64,000 nt of DNA, from NCBI GenBank assembly GCA_938743325.2, contig OW568893.1:1-64000 (forward strand), in the 5' to 3' direction. Both the position numbers and the translations under genes were made by a program. Positions 28,817 to 38,423 of the stretch are shown piece by piece (positions within the stretch are counted from its first letter, which is position 1; every line of letters starts with the position of its first letter). Origin of the DNA: Pycnococcus provasolii. Taxonomy: Eukaryota; Chlorophyta; Pseudoscourfieldiophyceae; Pseudoscourfieldiales; Pycnococcaceae. The notes under the pieces are model-generated. The model worked only from the letters and a program-made list of their open reading frames with translations. It had not been told where the DNA came from and did not search any database.

Positions 28817-29809
28817 ATGACAGACCAGCACGAAGCGGGATCGTCCAAGAGGCTCTGGCTCGAGGAAACGTTGCAGGATGACCTCAAGTGGTGCTTCTCT
28901 GTCAAGTCCATCTTGCACACGGGAAAGTCGAAGTTCCAGGACGTCGAGCTCGTGGAAACGGGGCCGTTCGGAAAAGTCCTGCTCCTAGACGGTAAGCTAC
29001 AGTCCGCGGAAAGCGACGAAAAGGTGTACCACGAGTGCCTCGTGCAGCTCGCAATGCTGCACCACCCAAGCCCAAAACAGGTGTACATCTGCGGAGGTGG
29101 CGAAGGTGCGACGCTCAGAGAGGTGCTCAGAAACAAGGTTGTTGAAAAGTGCGTCATGGTGGATATCGACCAGGTGGTCGTCGACTTCTGCAAGGCGCAC
29201 CTCACGGACAACACCGACGCCTTCAACGACAAGCGCACAGACCTCATCGTCGACGACGCACGCGCAATCCTCGAGAAGGCTCCGGACGCGAGCTTCGACA
29301 TCATAGTCGGCGACCTTGCCGATCCCGTGTACGGTGGACCGTGCTACCAGCTGTACACGCAGGAGTTCTACGAAAACGTCGTCAAGCGCAAGCTCAAACC
29401 TGACGGCATCTTTGTCACGCAGTCAGGGCCGTGCGGACACTCTTCGCACACCGAGGTGTACACAACGATCCACAACACGCTGCGAACTGTATTCGCCAAG
29501 GTGGTTCCGTACGCCGCTCACGTTCCGAGCTTCGCCGACACATGGGGATGGCAGCTGTGCTTTACGGAGGGGGCGCTGGCTGCCGCAAAGGCGAACGGCG
29601 GCGACCCGCTTTTGACGCAGGACAAGCTCGACGCGCTCATTGCCGAGCGCTTTGGGCCTGACGGGCTTAGCTTCCTTGACGGGCGCACGATCCACGGCGT
29701 CGCGAGCTTAAACAAGGGTGTGCGAAAGTCGCTGGAGAATGAAACTTCCATTTATACGGTGGACAACCCGGTGTTCATCCACGGAAGCGGAATTAAAACG
29801 CTCGTGTAG
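28817..29809 (+). CDS. ACL5: Thermospermine (spermine-type) synthase, ACL5-like, 330 aa
   Basis: An aminopropyltransferase that uses decarboxylated SAM. VYICGGGEGATLREVL is the nucleotide-binding loop, MVDIDQVVVDFC holds the acidic residue that binds the SAM-derived substrate, and the catalytic-site stretch GDLADPVYGGPCYQLYT is the ACL5 form (VEGGPCYQLYT in Arabidopsis ACL5), unlike the DSSDPxGPA of spermidine synthase. AHVPSFADTWGW is also ACL5-typical. This supports thermospermine synthase rather than spermidine synthase. The open frame extends upstream without an ATG, so ATG 28817 (MTDQHEAGSS, context ATCCATGA) is the start. Confidence 0.93.
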   Translation: MTDQHEAGSSKRLWLEETLQDDLKWCFSVKSILHTGKSKFQDVELVETGPFGKVLLLDGKLQSAESDEKVYHECLVQLAMLHHPSPKQVYICGGGEGATLREVLRNKVVEKCVMVDIDQVVVDFCKAHLTDNTDAFNDKRTDLIVDDARAILEKAPDASFDIIVGDLADPVYGGPCYQLYTQEFYENVVKRKLKPDGIFVTQSGPCGHSSHTEVYTTIHNTLRTVFAKVVPYAAHVPSFADTWGWQLCFTEGALAAAKANGGDPLLTQDKLDALIAERFGPDGLSFLDGRTIHGVASLNKGVRKSLENETSIYTVDNPVFIHGSGIKTLV

Positions 29810-29901
29810 GAAGCCGTTCATAGTATTTACCATCAAACCCCATTGAACGGCCCGCCATTATTCACATTAGCACATCAAATTTAAAAATTTATAGCGTCAC
29901 G

Positions 29902-29906
29902 TTACA
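29902..29906 (-). terminator. TGTAA poly(A) signal of the MetRS gene
   Basis: TTACA on the plus strand, 8 bp past the minus-strand stop. Confidence 0.5.
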
Positions 29907-29913
29907 AACGTCA

Positions 29914-31860
29914 TTAGGCAGCCGCCTTGGCACTCTCCTTGGCGCTCAGCACCATCTCTTCTAGCCGCGCAAACACCGGCTTCGGCTTGGGGAAAGATGC
30001 ACCCTCCTGTAATCCACCCCACGCCGTGAGCTCGTCCATGGGCACAACGCCGCCTCGCAGCACGGAGGCATCAAGTCCGAGCTGCGCGTACACGCGCGAC
30101 GCGAGTCCAGGCACGGCAGGTGCGAGAAGCACCATCGCAATGCGAAGAGCCTCCATAGCCACAACGATGCCACTGTGAGCACGCAACGTCGCTTCCTCCG
30201 CATCCTCGTCAGCCTTGTAAAGTGCCCAAGGCTCAAGCTCCTGGATGAAGCGATTGCCCAGCTGCGTGATGGCCAACGCAGCGTCAAGGGCACGGCTGAA
30301 GTCCATCTCCTCGTATGCCGCCGCGGAGACGCGAACCGACTGCTCTGCGGTGGTAACAAGTGTGTGAGGCTCGCCCCCATTCGCCTTGGCTAGATTGTCA
30401 GCCGCCTCGGATGCCGAGAGCGGAAAGCTCAGCCCGCCGTTCTTGCGCAGCAGATTGAGACATCGGTTCACAAGATTTCCCACGTCATTTGCGAGACTGT
30501 CGTTGACGACGTTGATGAAGCGCTCCTCGTTGAAGTCGCCGTCGTTGCCAAAGCTGATGGACTTGAGGAAGTAGAAGCGCACAGCATCTGCTCCGTAGGC
30601 ATCGAGCAGCTCGATCGGATCGAGCGTGTTTCCCATCGACTTTCCCATTTTTAGGCCGTCTTTTGTCAAAAAGCCGTGGCTGAAGACGCGTGACGGCGTG
30701 GGCAAGCCCGCGCTCGTCAGCATCGCTGGCCAGTACACGCTGTGGAAGCGAAGGATGTCTTTGCCAATCACGTGAACGTTCACGGGCCATGGCGCAAGCT
30801 CACGTCCGCCAGCCTCGCCGCCGCTGCCTTCCACGCCTCTTGTCGACATCGCTTCAAGGATTTCGCGCGCCTCCTCCAGGGTCACGTCTCGCGTCGCGTC
30901 GCCGTTGCCATCGCCATCAGCGCCGGCGTGTGGGAGATACAGCGCGGAAAGGTATCCCAACAGCGCGTCGAACCAAACGTACACAGTCTGCGACTCGTCG
31001 CGAGGCACGGGAATGCCCCATGGCGACGCCGCGCGGCTTATGGAGAAGTCGCGAACACCCTCCGCCACCGTCGTGGCAATCTCGTTTCGCCGGAAAGCCG
31101 GCGACACAAGGCTAGGCTCCGCAGATAGCAACGCCTCCACCTGGCTTTGGTACGACGAGCACTTGAAGAAGTAGTTCTCCTCCTTGCGAATAGGACACGG
31201 CCTTCGGTGAATGGCGCAGCAGTCAGCACCCTCCTCCGGCTCACCAGCCGCGTTGACGAGCTCCTTCTCGTCCTTGTACTCCTCGCAGTCGACGCAGTAG
31301 TGCCCTTCGTATGCGTCTTGGTAGACGTCGCCACGATCCCAGACGCGCTCGAGGAACGCCGTCACGAACGCGCGGTGCGTCGCGCTCGTCGTGCGCACGA
31401 ACCTGTCGTTCGAGATGTCGAGGCGGCGCCAGAGCGCCGCATACTCTCCCGCGATGGCGTCGACATGTTCCTGCGGCGTCCTCCCCGCCTTGGCTGCCGC
31501 CTGCGCGATCTTCTCTCCGTGTTCGTCGCACCCCGTGACAAACTCGACGTGTGCGCCCGCGAGTCGCTTGTACCTCGCCATGGCGTCCGCCGCAAGCGTC
31601 GTGTACGAGCTTCCCATGTGCGGTGCGGCGTTCACGTAGTACAGCGGCGTTGTGATGACAAAGTTACCCGTGGAGTCGGACGAGGTACTCGCCGACGCAG
31701 ACAGGGACGCGGAGGACGACGCGAACGATCGAAGCGAAGAGCGAGGAGGGTTGCGCACGAGAAAAGGGCGGGGGGAAGAGGGCGAACACGCACGTCGCAT
31801 GTGGAAGTGCGCGGACGTGACGGAGCAGACGGCAGAGCCTCGGCCGAGCGACGACGCCAT
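29914..31860 (-). CDS. Methionyl-tRNA synthetase, organelle type, 648 aa
   Basis: A class I synthetase that charges tRNA-Met. Residues 1-65 are Ser/Arg-rich and acid-poor, a plastid and/or mitochondrial transit peptide. The catalytic core begins FVITTPLYYVNAAPHMGS (HIGH-type PHMG, about 79-83), continues FVTGCDEHGEKI and CVDCEEY, and has the KMSKS-type KMGKSMGN near 404. Insert cysteines are few, as in bacterial-type MetRS. A helical anticodon domain ends the protein; there is no C-terminal tRNA-binding EMAP-type domain. It is convergent with ACL5. The start is the first ATG. Confidence 0.95.
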   Translation of the reverse strand: MASSLGRGSAVCSVTSAHFHMRRACSPSSPRPFLVRNPPRSSLRSFASSSASLSASASTSSDSTGNFVITTPLYYVNAAPHMGSSYTTLAADAMARYKRLAGAHVEFVTGCDEHGEKIAQAAAKAGRTPQEHVDAIAGEYAALWRRLDISNDRFVRTTSATHRAFVTAFLERVWDRGDVYQDAYEGHYCVDCEEYKDEKELVNAAGEPEEGADCCAIHRRPCPIRKEENYFFKCSSYQSQVEALLSAEPSLVSPAFRRNEIATTVAEGVRDFSISRAASPWGIPVPRDESQTVYVWFDALLGYLSALYLPHAGADGDGNGDATRDVTLEEAREILEAMSTRGVEGSGGEAGGRELAPWPVNVHVIGKDILRFHSVYWPAMLTSAGLPTPSRVFSHGFLTKDGLKMGKSMGNTLDPIELLDAYGADAVRFYFLKSISFGNDGDFNEERFINVVNDSLANDVGNLVNRCLNLLRKNGGLSFPLSASEAADNLAKANGGEPHTLVTTAEQSVRVSAAAYEEMDFSRALDAALAITQLGNRFIQELEPWALYKADEDAEEATLRAHSGIVVAMEALRIAMVLLAPAVPGLASRVYAQLGLDASVLRGGVVPMDELTAWGGLQEGASFPKPKPVFARLEEMVLSAKESAKAAA

Positions 31861-32086
31861 GGCACTGGTGGCAGGGAAAGAAGGGAGGGAGGAAATGAGA
31901 CCCCTTCATGCCTTACCTTTATCCGGAACGAGTTTTTGTGGCGTTCAGGCAATCAGCGCAAAACTCGGGGTTAGTTGGATCCTCTGAGACTGATTAGGGG
32001 TTGGCGGCCGCTCTCGTCCCTTCCCCCTACCAAGACTGGTAAAGTAAGAATACAAATCCAACGTTACTGAACGAGCCAACAGTCAA

Positions 32087-33961
32087 TCACAGGTTGCGGC
32101 TCGAAGGGAGGTCGTTCAGAGATACCACGTGCGACGCGTCTTGCGCGCTCAACTCCCCCTTCAGGAAGCGCTGAGCGAGCTCCATGCGCGCTCGCATCGA
32201 CGCATCCATCTTGCCAGGAGGAAGGCCGAGATGTGCGAATCCCGCGCCTTCCGCGGACACAATCGGATGCGCGCTCTCCTCGTCATCTTGCATCACCACG
32301 TGAGTCAACGGCAGGAATTTCAGCCGCAAAGCCACCTGATAGTAAAGAACCGACAGACGGTTCAACGAGAGTGCGGCGATGCCACCGCCACCTCTTGCCG
32401 CTTCCGTATCCAGCCTGTCGTCGTCGCCGTCCACCGCCGATGAGGACATCGTTGCCCTTTCGTCGTAGTTCACGCACGGCCGGCCATCGAAGCGTTCCGC
32501 CGTTCCCGACGCCGTCCAGTAGCTCATGCAGTTGCCATACACGCCGAGATCGTATGGATTGCGGTACAGCTCGTGCGCCCACGTTGCCGGACTGGATGCC
32601 CGGTGTGCGACGCGCGCCCAGAATGATCGGTACCGTCGAATGTTCAGAGACTCGTTCGTCGTGAGGTTCACCGCCGCCTGAAACGAGTGACGCGTCAGCA
32701 GAAAGACGGCGAAGACTATGCCAGGAATCTGCGCCCATTGAAGCGCCCTGCCGACGGGGCATAGCGCGCACCCTCGCGTGTAGTTGGCAAGGCCTGGGGC
32801 GATGCGAGACACGGCATTCGCGAGCGCAGCCCATCCGCCGTATGTCACGGTGGATGCGTGCACGTCACCTTCGCGGGACAGGTAGAGCGCCATAAGGTGC
32901 AGATAAATAGCCTGTCCGGTGAACATGACCGCGACGTACGCGAGGAAGGAGCGCTGGTTGCCCTCTCCGACGGCGTTGTTCACGATGGGGCAGTAGTGGT
33001 CGAATCGCCGAACGCACTTCCCGCTGATGCTGTCGTGCTTCGCACGCGGTGGCCTGGCGACGCCGCACGTGGGGCACCACACGTGTCCCTTTTCAATGCT
33101 ACCGGGAGGCGGGTTGGGAAATGGCGGCGACCCTTCGCCGACTCGCTCGACAAACCCCGGGTCAGCGGTCGTGCAGCGGTACAGCAGCGGATTGGAGGCG
33201 GCGAAGAGTGCGCCGAGCAGAAGTACGAGCGGCCAGTGGTCGTCGACGCGTCGAGCAACGCCGGCAAGCACAAAGAAGTGCAGTGCGGAGTAGTTCGTGA
33301 GCGACACGATCAGCGTTACCATGAACCTCGTCGGCGCGATATCCACCTGGCTTATGAGCAGTCCCGCCCTCGCCTGTTTCGCAGCTCTCGACAGGCCAAC
33401 GCAGTGCACGGACACGAACAGCCCGAAAGCGAGTGAGACGAGCCACGGCAGGAGCGGGAAGAACGCCGCGAGAGGTCCGAACGCCGCGAGAACGAAACAC
33501 GCGGGTATTGCGACGTCCGCGTACCCTCTGAGCGTGCTTGCGTACAGCGTCACGCACCCGTCGTTTTCGTCTCTCGCCAGAATGGAGTTGGAGATGTCGT
33601 CAGCAAACGCCGCGTGAGAGTTGTGGTGGTGCTCGTGGTGCTCGTGGTGGTGGTGGTGGTGGTGGTGGTGGTGGTGGCTTTGGCTGTTGTGCGCGTGGTG
33701 TGCCATGTGTTGGTGCGCCCTTCTTAGGTTATCCGCGAGCCCCGCCACCGCGTGGTTCCCTGCTCCCATCATCCCCTGCTGCTGCCCCTGCCCAGCCGCG
33801 TCGGCCGACTGTTGGTGCCCATCCGCGTTGTGCTGACTGACCTGCTCCATGATATGTTTTCTGACGACGGCGGGCGCCATGGCGAGCGCGCGCGATGCCA
33901 AGACATCTTCGCGCGACGGCTGGGAGGACGCGGATGAGGAGGAGCCCAGAGGCGACGCCAT
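32087..33961 (-). CDS. DHHC-type protein S-acyltransferase with DHYC centre, 624 aa
   Basis: Palmitoyltransferases attach acyl groups to cysteines at Golgi, ER or plasma membranes. The cysteine-rich domain reads CPTCGVARPPRAKH, then a KCVRRFDHYCPIVNNAVG core: the DHHC tetrapeptide is DHYC (about 321-324), a variant known in AKR-type and some fungal enzymes. Hydrophobic segments lie before (about 140-260) and after it; there are no ankyrin repeats. A run of 11 His residues followed by HE repeats (about 96-113) comes from a CAC/GTG microsatellite. The frame is open upstream to 34090 but passes through telomere-like repeats, so ATG 33961 (MASPLGSSSS) is preferred. Confidence 0.9.
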   Translation of the reverse strand: MASPLGSSSSASSQPSREDVLASRALAMAPAVVRKHIMEQVSQHNADGHQQSADAAGQGQQQGMMGAGNHAVAGLADNLRRAHQHMAHHAHNSQSHHHHHHHHHHHEHHEHHHNSHAAFADDISNSILARDENDGCVTLYASTLRGYADVAIPACFVLAAFGPLAAFFPLLPWLVSLAFGLFVSVHCVGLSRAAKQARAGLLISQVDIAPTRFMVTLIVSLTNYSALHFFVLAGVARRVDDHWPLVLLLGALFAASNPLLYRCTTADPGFVERVGEGSPPFPNPPPGSIEKGHVWCPTCGVARPPRAKHDSISGKCVRRFDHYCPIVNNAVGEGNQRSFLAYVAVMFTGQAIYLHLMALYLSREGDVHASTVTYGGWAALANAVSRIAPGLANYTRGCALCPVGRALQWAQIPGIVFAVFLLTRHSFQAAVNLTTNESLNIRRYRSFWARVAHRASSPATWAHELYRNPYDLGVYGNCMSYWTASGTAERFDGRPCVNYDERATMSSSAVDGDDDRLDTEAARGGGGIAALSLNRLSVLYYQVALRLKFLPLTHVVMQDDEESAHPIVSAEGAGFAHLGLPPGKMDASMRARMELAQRFLKGELSAQDASHVVSLNDLPSSRNL

Positions 33962-34487
33962 AATAGGGGAGATTGAAACGAGACACACTTCGGAGAGGGC
34001 TGATGATGAGATCCGAGAAAACGAAACAACACAGGACGCGCCGAGAAGAAGAATACACGTAACCCTAACCCTAACCCTAATCAGTCGCACTCGTTCCCCC
34101 GCCTACATAAAGTGATAAGAACTAAGAAAGAAACGACGGATCTCTCCCGTAATTAACGTGGTGGAAAAGAGGGACCAGTAGACCACCAATTCCCCCGACT
34201 GCCCGACAAGTGACGATTCCGTTACAGCACATTGATCCTGATGCAACCTGTTTCCCCGCCCTTTCGTTTCCCTAGCCCCAGCCCAAAGAAGGGCGAGGGA
34301 GAATCTGAAAGGTTGAGATTTCTCGTCTCCTCCCCCCATTTCTGTTGCCTGTGTTTCTTCCCTCCCTGTTTCTTCCAGCCAACCAAACGTCCCCCCATTT
34401 ATTTCTCCCACCAACCACCATCAGCACCTTGTGAAAGATTTCCTGTCATCAACATCAACATCAAACACAAAAGTCTGATTCATCAGC
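33962..34487. promoter_or_regulatory. Divergent promoter, DHHC enzyme / DDM1, with telo box
   Basis: Positions 34061-34080 are three and a third CCCTAA units, about 100 bp upstream of the DHHC start and 410 bp upstream of DDM1. Short telomere motifs (telo boxes) are known promoter elements in plants; the role here is inferred. Pyrimidine-rich DNA (34325-34400) precedes DDM1. Confidence 0.5.
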
Positions 34488-36755
34488 ATGGGCTCTCGTG
34501 CTGCCGCTCCTGATGCCGCCGCTGCTGCCGCTGCTGCTGCTGCACCTTCATCGGCGGTTGGCCAAGGGGACCCTGCGGTTGTTGACGCTCCTGATGCCGA
34601 GGTCATTGTCGGAGTCGATCAGACGTTATTGGAAGAAGAGCTCCTCTTGGAGGCGGAGAGACTCAAGAAGCAGTCGGAGGAGAAGCAAAATCAACAGCAG
34701 GAACAGCAACTGCACACCGCAGCAATGTCGGGCGCGGAGGCGGCGAACGGGGTCACGCCCGCGCTCAGCGCTGACAGATTCCACCAACTCAACGTGCTCC
34801 TCGACCAAACGTCGCTGTACAGCATGTTCCTATCCGAACAAATGGACCAAATGGACAACCAGCAGACCGCGAACGGCGACGACGCGGGAGCGGAACCGCC
34901 GTCGAAGAGAAAAAAGGCGAACAGCGCGGACGCGGGAAAACCTGGCACGTCCAACGGGAACGGGAAAACCGCTGAACTCCTGCCGCTCATGACGGGCGGA
35001 GAGATGCGAGACTACCAGCTCAAGGGCGTCAAGTGGATGATCAGCCTGTACCAGAACGGACTCAACGGGATACTCGCTGACCAGATGGGTCTCGGAAAGA
35101 CGGTTCAGACCATCGGATTTATCAGCCACCTGCGTTCGAAAAACGTGCTCGGGCCGTATCTCATCGTCGCGCCGCTGTCCACGCTGCCCAACTGGATCTC
35201 CGAGTTTGCGAGATGGGCGCCGAGCATACCAGCCATCCTCTACCACGGCTCCAAACAGGAAAGGGCCGCCATACGAAACTCCAAGCTACGCATACCACGC
35301 TCACAGGCTGTTGACGAGTCGTTCCCAGTCATATGCACGTCGTACGAGATTGTGATCGCCGACCGAAAGTTCCTGCAAAAGTACCACTTCAAGTACATCG
35401 TCGTTGACGAGGGCCATCGGCTCAAGAACTTCGACTGCAAGCTGGTGCGCGAACTTCGAACCATCCCCACGAACAACAAGCTGCTTCTCACCGGAACGCC
35501 GCTGCAGAACAATCTGCCAGAACTCTGGTCGCTCCTCAACTTCCTCCTCCCCGACGTGTTCACCAGCCTCGGCGACTTTCAGAGCTGGTTTGACTTCACG
35601 GCTGACGACGTGGGTGGCGAAGGCGCAGGTCGCGAGGGAGAGAGCGCCTCCCCGGAGGAGCAGCGTGCGAAGGTGGTGTCGAAGCTGCACAACATCCTGC
35701 GCCCGTTCCTGCTGAGACGCCTGAAGGCGGACGTCGAAACGAGCCTGCCGCGGAAGAAGGAGATGATCCTCTACGCGCAGATGACAAAGACGCAGCGTGA
35801 CATCAACAAAAAGCTTGTTGAGAAGACGATCGAGGAGGCGATGCGCAAGCTGGCCGCCGCGGGAACGAGCATGGGTGGTGGCGCGTTGACGAGCCTGAAC
35901 AACACGCTCATGCAGTGCCGCAAGAACTGCAACCACCCGGACCTCATCACCGGGCCGTACGACGGCTCTCTGGTGTTCCCGCCCATTGACGAGCTCGTCA
36001 AGCAGTGCGGGAAGATGCAGCTGCTCGACCGTCTCCTGAAGAAGCTCAAGGCGCGTGGTCACAAGGTGCTCATCTTCAGCCAGATGACGAAGATGCTTGA
36101 CCTGCTCGAGTACTACCTCGAAGGCAAGGGCATCACGCCGTGCCGCATCGACGGCAATGTGTCGTATCAGGATCGCCAGCGCTTCATGAAGGAGTTCAAC
36201 TCGAACCCGGAGGTGTTCTGCTTCCTGCTGAGCACTCGCGCGGGTGGGCTAGGAATCAATCTGACGGCGGCTGACACGGTCATCATCTACGACAGTGACT
36301 GGAACCCGCACCAGGACATGCAGGCGATGGATAGGTGCCACCGCATTGGGCAGACGCGGCCCGTGCACGTGTATCGCCTGTGCACATCACACAGCGTCGA
36401 GGGCAGGATGCTTGAGCGAGCGAACAGCAAGCTAAAGCTGATGAGAATCGTCATGAAAAAGGGAGAATTTGAGGATAAGCAGCTGAAGAAGGTAGCAGAC
36501 CAGAAGGAAGGTGGTGGTGCGTCTGGAATGAAGGCGGAAGAGCTTCTTGAGATGCTGAAGGATGACATCAAGCAGGAGAACATCAGCCAGAGCGCGGACA
36601 TTACCGATGGCATTCTCGAACGCCTGCTCGACCGCTCGGATCTCGTCGACGGCGGCAAAACGGTGGCCAAGGGGAAGGATCTGCCGACGGTTGGCGTTGG
36701 TTATGAGGTTGTGGAGGAGAAGGATGGTGCAAGCCTTCTTGCTAATGTGGAGTAG
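34488..36755 (+). CDS. DDM1: SNF2 chromatin remodeller DDM1/LSH (HELLS), 755 aa
   Basis: DDM1/LSH remodels nucleosomes to allow DNA methylation of heterochromatin and transposons. The core matches plant DDM1 almost word for word: LMTGGEMRDYQLKGVKW, NGILADQMGLGKT (Walker A Lys 204), VDEGHRLKN (DEGH about 307), LLLTGTPLQNN, LPRKKE, KVLIFSQMTK, STRAGGLGINLTAADT and MDRCHRIGQTRPVHVYR. The C-terminal RLLDRSDL is also DDM1-specific. The N-terminal 160 residues are Ala-rich then a Glu/Gln coiled coil, as in the family. The ATG at 34488 is the first start and the length is usual. Confidence 0.97.
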   Translation: MGSRAAAPDAAAAAAAAAAPSSAVGQGDPAVVDAPDAEVIVGVDQTLLEEELLLEAERLKKQSEEKQNQQQEQQLHTAAMSGAEAANGVTPALSADRFHQLNVLLDQTSLYSMFLSEQMDQMDNQQTANGDDAGAEPPSKRKKANSADAGKPGTSNGNGKTAELLPLMTGGEMRDYQLKGVKWMISLYQNGLNGILADQMGLGKTVQTIGFISHLRSKNVLGPYLIVAPLSTLPNWISEFARWAPSIPAILYHGSKQERAAIRNSKLRIPRSQAVDESFPVICTSYEIVIADRKFLQKYHFKYIVVDEGHRLKNFDCKLVRELRTIPTNNKLLLTGTPLQNNLPELWSLLNFLLPDVFTSLGDFQSWFDFTADDVGGEGAGREGESASPEEQRAKVVSKLHNILRPFLLRRLKADVETSLPRKKEMILYAQMTKTQRDINKKLVEKTIEEAMRKLAAAGTSMGGGALTSLNNTLMQCRKNCNHPDLITGPYDGSLVFPPIDELVKQCGKMQLLDRLLKKLKARGHKVLIFSQMTKMLDLLEYYLEGKGITPCRIDGNVSYQDRQRFMKEFNSNPEVFCFLLSTRAGGLGINLTAADTVIIYDSDWNPHQDMQAMDRCHRIGQTRPVHVYRLCTSHSVEGRMLERANSKLKLMRIVMKKGEFEDKQLKKVADQKEGGGASGMKAEELLEMLKDDIKQENISQSADITDGILERLLDRSDLVDGGKTVAKGKDLPTVGVGYEVVEEKDGASLLANVE

Positions 36756-36963
36756 ATGAAGATCCATCTACTCGACATTGGCCGTCGTCGTCGTCGTCGT
36801 TGTTGTCGTTGTTGTTGCGCACGAGTGAGTGAGCGTGTGTGCGAGTGCGTGTGTGTGTGTGCGCTTGTGTGTGGTGGAGTTGATTGGAGCAGTAGAGTAA
36901 AAGCACTCGTTATTTTTACTCGTGGGTTGAACGACGTCGCCTCCCTTTTCGCTTTTTCTTTTT

Positions 36964-37851
36964 CTAGCTTGAGCCGAAGTAGACGCGCAGCACAAATACA
37001 CTAGGGTTGAACCCAGACAGTAGCGACAGCGGTGCGAGCAGCGCGAGCACGCCAATCGGGTACAGGAAGAGCTCGGTATGCTCCAAAAATGGTAGCGCAT
37101 TGTAGCCTAGGAAGGTGACGTAGTGGTAGTAGGCGAGCGCGACGGCGTACAGCGCGTTGGAGACGAGGCAGCCTATGAACCCGCCAGAGAGCAGGAGCGG
37201 CAGCAGGAAGTACTGCAGGACGTGAAGCAGCAGGAAGAGCGGGAAGTACGCGTTGCAGTGCACGTCGAACGCGTACAGCCACTCGACGTGCTGCTCGACG
37301 GCGTGCGCGTGCCCACCGGGTACACTTGCTCTGAGGTACTTGTTGCTGAGGAGCCAACCTGCCGTTCCAATGGCGACTCCTAGTAGGAGAAAGTCAACCA
37401 CGACGGCACTTAGTACTGTGAGCAGCGAGTGCCAGACGGAGTACCCGAAGGCTATGCAGTATGCCGTTGCGCTGAAGCTGACAAGCGCCGAGCATATGAC
37501 GACGAACGCGGGGTCGTCTCGTGCCCACTGGTTGTGCGTTTGTTTGTGGTACGTCGTATGCCTGTACGCGAGTTTCGGGTTGGTGCACAGTTGCAGCATG
37601 AGCCACGCGGTGTACTCGAGGTCCATTTGCCTCCACTTGACGATTCTGCGTAGGTAGAGCGGGAGCATGTGTAAGGCGGCTTGCGTTCCTGATGCGGATC
37701 CTCCTCCTGACGCCGCATTTCGCCCCCTCGAGCCTGAAGTGTGTGTCGTCGAGTAGCCCCCTGAGCCTGAGGAGGCAGAGAATGCTGCTGATCCCGCTGC
37801 AGCGACAGATGGTCGTATGCTGGCCGCCGCCATGGTCGTGGACGAGCGCAT
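36964..37851 (-). CDS. UNC50: UNC-50 family Golgi/ER membrane protein, about 295 aa
   Basis: UNC-50 proteins (yeast GMH1) are multi-pass Golgi and ER proteins involved in receptor trafficking and Arf-GEF recruitment. The family start LRRIVKWRQMDLEYTAWLML is present, then CTNPKLAYRHTTYHKQTHNQ and WARDDPAFVV. Five to six membrane segments follow, with YAFDVHCNAYFPLFLLLHV and GYNALPFLEHTELFLYPIG, both family hallmarks. The first 60 residues are Ser/Gly-rich. ATG 37851 (MRSSTTMAAAS) is taken as the start; an upstream in-frame ATG at 37902 would add 17 residues. It lies convergent with DDM1. Confidence 0.95.
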   Translation of the reverse strand: MRSSTTMAAASIRPSVAAAGSAAFSASSGSGGYSTTHTSGSRGRNAASGGGSASGTQAALHMLPLYLRRIVKWRQMDLEYTAWLMLQLCTNPKLAYRHTTYHKQTHNQWARDDPAFVVICSALVSFSATAYCIAFGYSVWHSLLTVLSAVVVDFLLLGVAIGTAGWLLSNKYLRASVPGGHAHAVEQHVEWLYAFDVHCNAYFPLFLLLHVLQYFLLPLLLSGGFIGCLVSNALYAVALAYYHYVTFLGYNALPFLEHTELFLYPIGVLALLAPLSLLSGFNPSVFVLRVYFGSS

Positions 37852-38423
37852 ACCACCAACACTAACACTAACACTGTAAAAAGAAGCAAAGGAGAGCAGC
37901 ACTCGTGAGCAGGATGAATCTGAACCGAGGCGAGGAGAGGAAATGACAAAGGGACCACCTGCGAGGAACGAAATGCCGAAAGGGAAAGGGAGGGGGAAGG
38001 GGAGAGGAGGAGAGGAGGGGGAGGGAGAGGACAGACCATGGATGGTGGATCCCGAACCTGTAGTGGTGCAAGTACGGATCCCCGTATGTACTCCTATTTT
38101 CCAGTAGTAGGACCTGTACTTCTACTACGAGAGGAGCTTTTTGAGGGAGAGTTAAGTCCTTCTCTTCTCGTCGTCATCTTTTCAGTTTTCTGTTGTTGTT
38201 GTGGTTCGCGGCCGCCTTTGTTCTCTCCTCCTGTTTTTCTCCCCAGCAGCTCATCAGTCCCCGTTTTTCTTCGCATCCGATCAGGGAGGTCACCGGGATT
38301 GCTTCATCATTCATTTATCCCAGGTGACAGTCAACCTTGATTACTAATAGGTGGGTGCTGCCAAGGTACTTTATTGTCTTGTTTTAGTTCATATACTACA
38401 ATTGTTGTCAGGTAGGGTAGTAT
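37852..38423. promoter_or_regulatory. Divergent spacer, UNC50 / transporter
   Basis: 572 bp with AG-rich (37978-38035) and CT-rich stretches. No gene and no telo box seen. Confidence 0.4.

Noticed and set aside
33962-34090. 43-residue extension of the DHHC protein
   Set aside because: It is translated through CCCTAA repeats (RVRVRV); the downstream ATG is more likely.
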